From Halocaridina rubra (Eukaryota; Arthropoda; Malacostraca; Decapoda; Atyidae), in contig JAXCGZ010017807.1 of the NCBI GenBank assembly GCA_037179515.1, forward strand, positions 2,501 to 12,500: a stretch of 10,000 bases of DNA, in the 5' to 3' direction. The notes below the pieces were generated by a model. That model saw nothing but the letters and a program-made list of their open reading frames with translations, was not told the DNA's origin and did not search any database. Below are positions 7,348 to 10,000 of this stretch, in pieces. Each line of letters opens with the position of its first letter. Within the stretch, counting starts at the first letter, position 1. The translations under genes were made by a program, and so were the position numbers.

Positions 7348-8261
7348 CACCGCGCGTTCAGTGACACACGGAATTGCTCCTCTTAAATTTTAAACTGTTT
7401 CGAGTGACTAAAGTGCTTAGTGGAAAACTTTACCATAATTTACATAAATCTGAAATCGTGCAGAGTATTGTGAGTACAAAAACTAATATTTGTTGTAAGA
7501 CGAGACTGTTCATATTAAAGGAAAAAAATTGAGAACTTTTTCGTGAGGAAGAGAGAGAAGCTGCCGTCCAGTTTCTGCCTTGAGGGAAATCTAGAAGAGT
7601 TGCCAGACGTGGAGCCTCACACCACATTACCTAATTTTTTGTGTAAACTGGGGAAAGCTCTTAAGCCGTTTTACCTGATCCTGTGGTTCTATATATTGTG
7701 TAAAAACAGTATCCTTCCCATTTATATTAACTAGTTAGTTAGTTTGATACACGAAAAAATTGAATAATAAAAGAAAAAAAAATTACCAAATACCCACCTG
7801 TCAACAGTACTGAGTTAAGTTGCCAAGTAGTACAGCAGTCCTATTTTCTTCATTTTTTTTGCTTTTCTTTTAGCTTTCTCGTTTGCTATTTTGTTTTTGT
7901 ATATATATTGAGTTAAATGTAAAGTCTAAATCCCGTGATAACATATCTTGGTTAGCAAGTCAGTTTATCAGTTAGGAAGAATATATAACAGAAACAGGTG
8001 GGTGCCATCTCGAACACAAATTCGAATTTTCCTTCAGGTTTGACTTTTGTTTTTCTTTTTCTTTTTATACTTAAATTACCATGGTCAAGTTTTTAAGTTA
8101 AGATGTGTGTTACCAGAAAGGAGACAAACTGAGTCACTAAATAGCACTTATATGGAGATATAAAAATTCTGTGTGAAGGTAAATTAGAAGTTTTTCTCTT
8201 TTCTTTTTTTTTTCCTCTTTCTCGTCTTCTTTCTATATTCTGTGAGAGGGAGAACATAAAA
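7348..8261 (+). mobile_element. Presumed 5' UTR of the second LINE
   Basis: About 0.9 kb between the tail of the first LINE and the ORF1 start of the second. No conserved protein is visible; frames of about 63-65 codons at 7430-7734 resemble nothing known. GCGTTCAGTGACAC (7354-7367) contains TCAGT, the arthropod initiator motif with which many Jockey-group LINEs start, so the true 5' end may be near 7358-7360. Three T-rich pyrimidine tracts occur at about 7847-7886, 8042-8067 and 8192-8230. A perfect 10 bp inverted repeat, ACCCACCTGT / ACAGGTGGGT, joins 7792-7801 and 7994-8003. Assignment as a 5' UTR is by position. Confidence 0.55.
7356..7363 (+). promoter_or_regulatory. Possible internal initiator (TCAGT) of the second LINE
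   Basis: TTCAGTGA matches the arthropod initiator consensus TCAGT-Y except at the last position. No DPE was seen at the usual +28 to +32 distance. Offered only because the motif sits where the element's 5' end is expected. Confidence 0.25.
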
Positions 8262-9311
8262 ATGAAGCCATCTCTGTCCCAAACCTCTCCCACCCATGGG
8301 TCGGGAGAAGGGGTAGTCATCAGGGGACTTAAACAGAGAATCAGATGATAAAATTCGGAATATGGATGGAGAAATGAAAGAGAATGAAACACTCAGAGAA
8401 CAAATAAGATCTTTGGAGGAAGCAAATAAAGCACAAGGGCAGGAGAGAAAGGAACTAGAAAAAAGAATAAAGAAGCTGGAAGGGGAAAAGAGTCAACTAG
8501 AATCTAGAATTTCTAAACAAGAAGATAAAAACAAACAGCTAAATGACAACCTAAAGGAATTAGATGTTAGTTCACTGCTATCTTCTGAGAGAGACGAGAT
8601 TGCTGCTTGGAATGTTCAGATTAAGGAAAACATTGAACAGTTCAGAAAAGAGTTCCAGGAGCTGAATATGGAAAATGATGCCATGAAAACGTCCTTTGCT
8701 GATGCACTAAAGGGGAATGTGGCAGTAAAAGAGGCTGTAAAGGTGGTGGCACTGGAAAACATACAAACAGTTGACTATAAAGAGACAGTAATCGAAAAAA
8801 TGAAAGACGTTGTGATGGAAAGGGCAAACCCACTCATCAGACAGGCACTTGATAAGGAGAAGACAGTGGTAATCTCAGGCATAAGCGAATCCCAGGAGCC
8901 AACATGGCAGGGGAGACTTGAAGAAAATAAAGCTAGGGTTGTAGACCTGACAAGAAAGCTTGGAGTAGTATGTGGTCTTGAGGATATTGTAAACATACAC
9001 CAACTAGGTAAATATTCGAGGGAAGGAAAACCGAGACCAGCAAAAGTAACCTTTGAGAGAGGGGAAACATGTAGGGAAATATTGTTGAGATAAAAAGTCT
9101 AAAAGACCTTCAAGAATTCAAAGAAGTGTTCATTAGACGATACAGAACACAGGAAGAGATGGGAAAGATCAAAAACTTGTTGCAAGAGGCAAGAAGGTTA
9201 AATGATGAAAGAAATGAAGAAGAGAAGAAAAATTTTCGTTACGGAATACTTCCAGACAAAGGGGAGATAAAGAAGATAATGACAGAAGATCAGGGGATGG
9301 GGCCTCATTAA
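8262..9311 (+). pseudogene. LINE ORF1 protein (coiled coil + RRM-like), two frameshifts
   Basis: This would be the RNA-binding chaperone of a CR1-like LINE, forming the cytoplasmic RNP. It begins at ATG 8262 (A at -3) with about 28 residues containing GVVIRGLKQRIR, then hits a TGA at 8346. The reading continues one frame over as DKIRNMDGEMKENETLREQ, consistent with one extra base near 8346. Residues encoded at about 8362-8570 form a strong Glu/Lys/Leu coiled coil. The region at about 8860-9090 (TVVISGISE...RLEENKARV...KLGV...NIHQLGKYSREGKPRPAKVTF) matches the RRM-like domain of LINE ORF1 proteins. A TAA at 9091 is bypassed by returning to the first frame near 9086, giving EIKSLKDLQEFKEVF and an Arg/Lys/Glu-rich C-terminal domain that ends at TAA 9309-9311. 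The implied full length is about 349 residues. ATG 8362 starts the longest uninterrupted frame (243 codons) but is probably internal. Confidence 0.87.
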
Positions 9312-10000
9312 GATTGTTATACACAAATGCTGATGGATTAGCTGGTAAGGCAGTAGAATTAAAAGATAGGATTCACAACAGTAAGGCAGATATAGTAGCA
9401 ATTACAGAGACTAAGTTGAGTGAGGACATAAACAGTGTCACAGTTTTTCCTAAGGGCTTCAGAATACTAAGGGTCGAAAGATCTGAGAGGACTGGTGGAG
9501 GGATAGCACTGCTCATAAGTGAGAGGATTCAAGTTGAAGAAATAAACTTGGCTATAGAAAGTGAGTTCAGGGAATTTCTTGTTGCTCGCATAAATACTGG
9601 GTCAGAGAGCATTATAATAACTGTTGTATACAACCCACCAAGGAACCAAAATAGGCTTGAAATTTATGAGGAAAGTCATATAGGTACGATTGAAGTCATA
9701 AACTCAGTTGTTAACATGGTGCGGGAGAAAAAATGTAGGATTTTGATTATGGGAGACTTTAATCATAAAGAGATAGATTGGATAAATCTTGACCCACACA
9801 GTGGTGAGGACTCCTTTGGGGCAAGATTCCTAGATTGCGTACAAGGGAATTTCCTACACCAACATGTAATGGAACCAACAAGAGCCAGGGGTGGGGATGA
9901 GCCATCACTACTTGATCTGGTGTTCACAGATAATGTGCTGGATATTGAAAATATTGAGTATGAACCACCAATTGGAAAGAGTGACCACTGTGTGTTGTTG
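9218..10000 (+). CDS. LINE ORF2, endonuclease domain (partial, runs off window)
   Basis: A single frame is open from 9218 (after a TGA at 9215-9217) to the last base. From about 9305 it encodes an apurinic/apyrimidinic-type (EEP) endonuclease that nicks target DNA for target-primed reverse transcription. Visible landmarks in order: LLYTNADGL with the catalytic Asn (9326), AITETKL with the metal-binding Glu (9407), GGGIALLI, VVYNPP, MGDFNHKEIDW with Asp/Asn (9755-9763), LLDLVFT, and the terminal SDH catalytic triad (9980-9988). All key residues are present, so the domain could be active. The RT part must lie beyond the window. There is no in-frame ATG before 9716, inside the domain, so translation probably depends on ORF1 (see the ORF1/ORF2 overlap). 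It likely belongs to the same family as the truncated RT upstream, which is inference. Confidence 0.93.
9230..9236 (+). promoter_or_regulatory. Candidate -1 ribosomal frameshift heptamer in the ORF1/ORF2 overlap
   Basis: In the ORF1 C-terminal frame the codons read AAA AAT TTT, so the heptamer A_AAT_TTT fits X_XXY_YYZ. A -1 slip here moves the ribosome into the ORF2 frame, which is open from 9218 onwards. No clear downstream pseudoknot was identified by eye. The sequence is A/T-rich, so a chance match is possible. Confidence 0.4.

Noticed and set aside
7430..7734. Short frames of 63-65 codons in the presumed LINE 5' UTR
   Set aside because: No recognisable similarity, no convincing start context, and opposite-strand overlap; kept only as unassigned UTR.
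8093..8996. Minus-strand frames opposite ORF1 (99, 63 and 73 codons)
   Set aside because: Shadows of the Glu/Lys-rich ORF1 coding strand, with no domain of their own.

Overview
The window looks like non-coding, repeat-dominated DNA from an arthropod nuclear genome, most likely a decapod crustacean such as a shrimp, crab or crayfish. The clues are the very long di- and trinucleotide microsatellites, a degenerate TTAGG/AACCT stretch (the arthropod telomere-type pentamer), several AT-rich minisatellites and CR1/Jockey-type LINEs. No host gene, rRNA or functional tRNA is visible. The only convincing protein-coding signal belongs to non-LTR retrotransposons. The taxon assignment is inference.

Layout. 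Positions 1-1190 hold four diverged copies of a unit that carries TATC/CT tracts, then (AAT)n, (ATT)n and (AG)n. The (CT), (AAT), (ATT) and (AG) tracts follow in a nested reverse-complementary order. Positions 1355-1718 hold an ~84 bp tandem repeat, followed by a minus-strand tRNA-like SINE (1719-1844). Minus-strand 2198-2513 is a frameshifted relic of a LINE reverse transcriptase C-terminus with a (GAT)n tail. Positions 2580-3340 are mixed satellite-like repeats, including a 103 bp dimer and an almost identical 67 bp dimer. Positions 3410-4350 are an ~80 bp minisatellite of about 13 copies. Positions 4434-4706 are two head-to-tail minus-strand SINE units. Positions 4735-5354 are an AT-rich minisatellite of about 19 units. 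Positions 5381-5625 are a foldback element whose ends carry 28 bp sub-repeats and whose loop holds the TTAGG-like stretch. A 60 bp dimer and AT-rich filler follow.

The right third is LINE material on the plus strand. A 5'-truncated CR1-like element (6341-7347) keeps the RT motifs SGVPQGSVLGP and FADD, an intact C-terminus, a 3'-UTR hairpin and a 14 bp terminal repeat. Directly after it a second element starts, head-to-tail: a ~0.9 kb 5' UTR, a coiled-coil plus RRM-like ORF1 (8262-9311, broken by two compensating frameshifts), and an ORF2 with an apurinic-type endonuclease domain that stays open to the window end.

In the second element ORF1 would make an RNA-binding chaperone and ORF2 the endonuclease and RT for target-primed reverse transcription. 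The SINEs would depend on LINE machinery supplied in trans. The most interesting observation is the ORF1/ORF2 junction. ORF2 has no usable ATG, lies in the -1 frame relative to the ORF1 C-terminus, overlaps it by about 90 bp, and the overlap contains an A_AAT_TTT heptamer of the canonical -1 slippery form.
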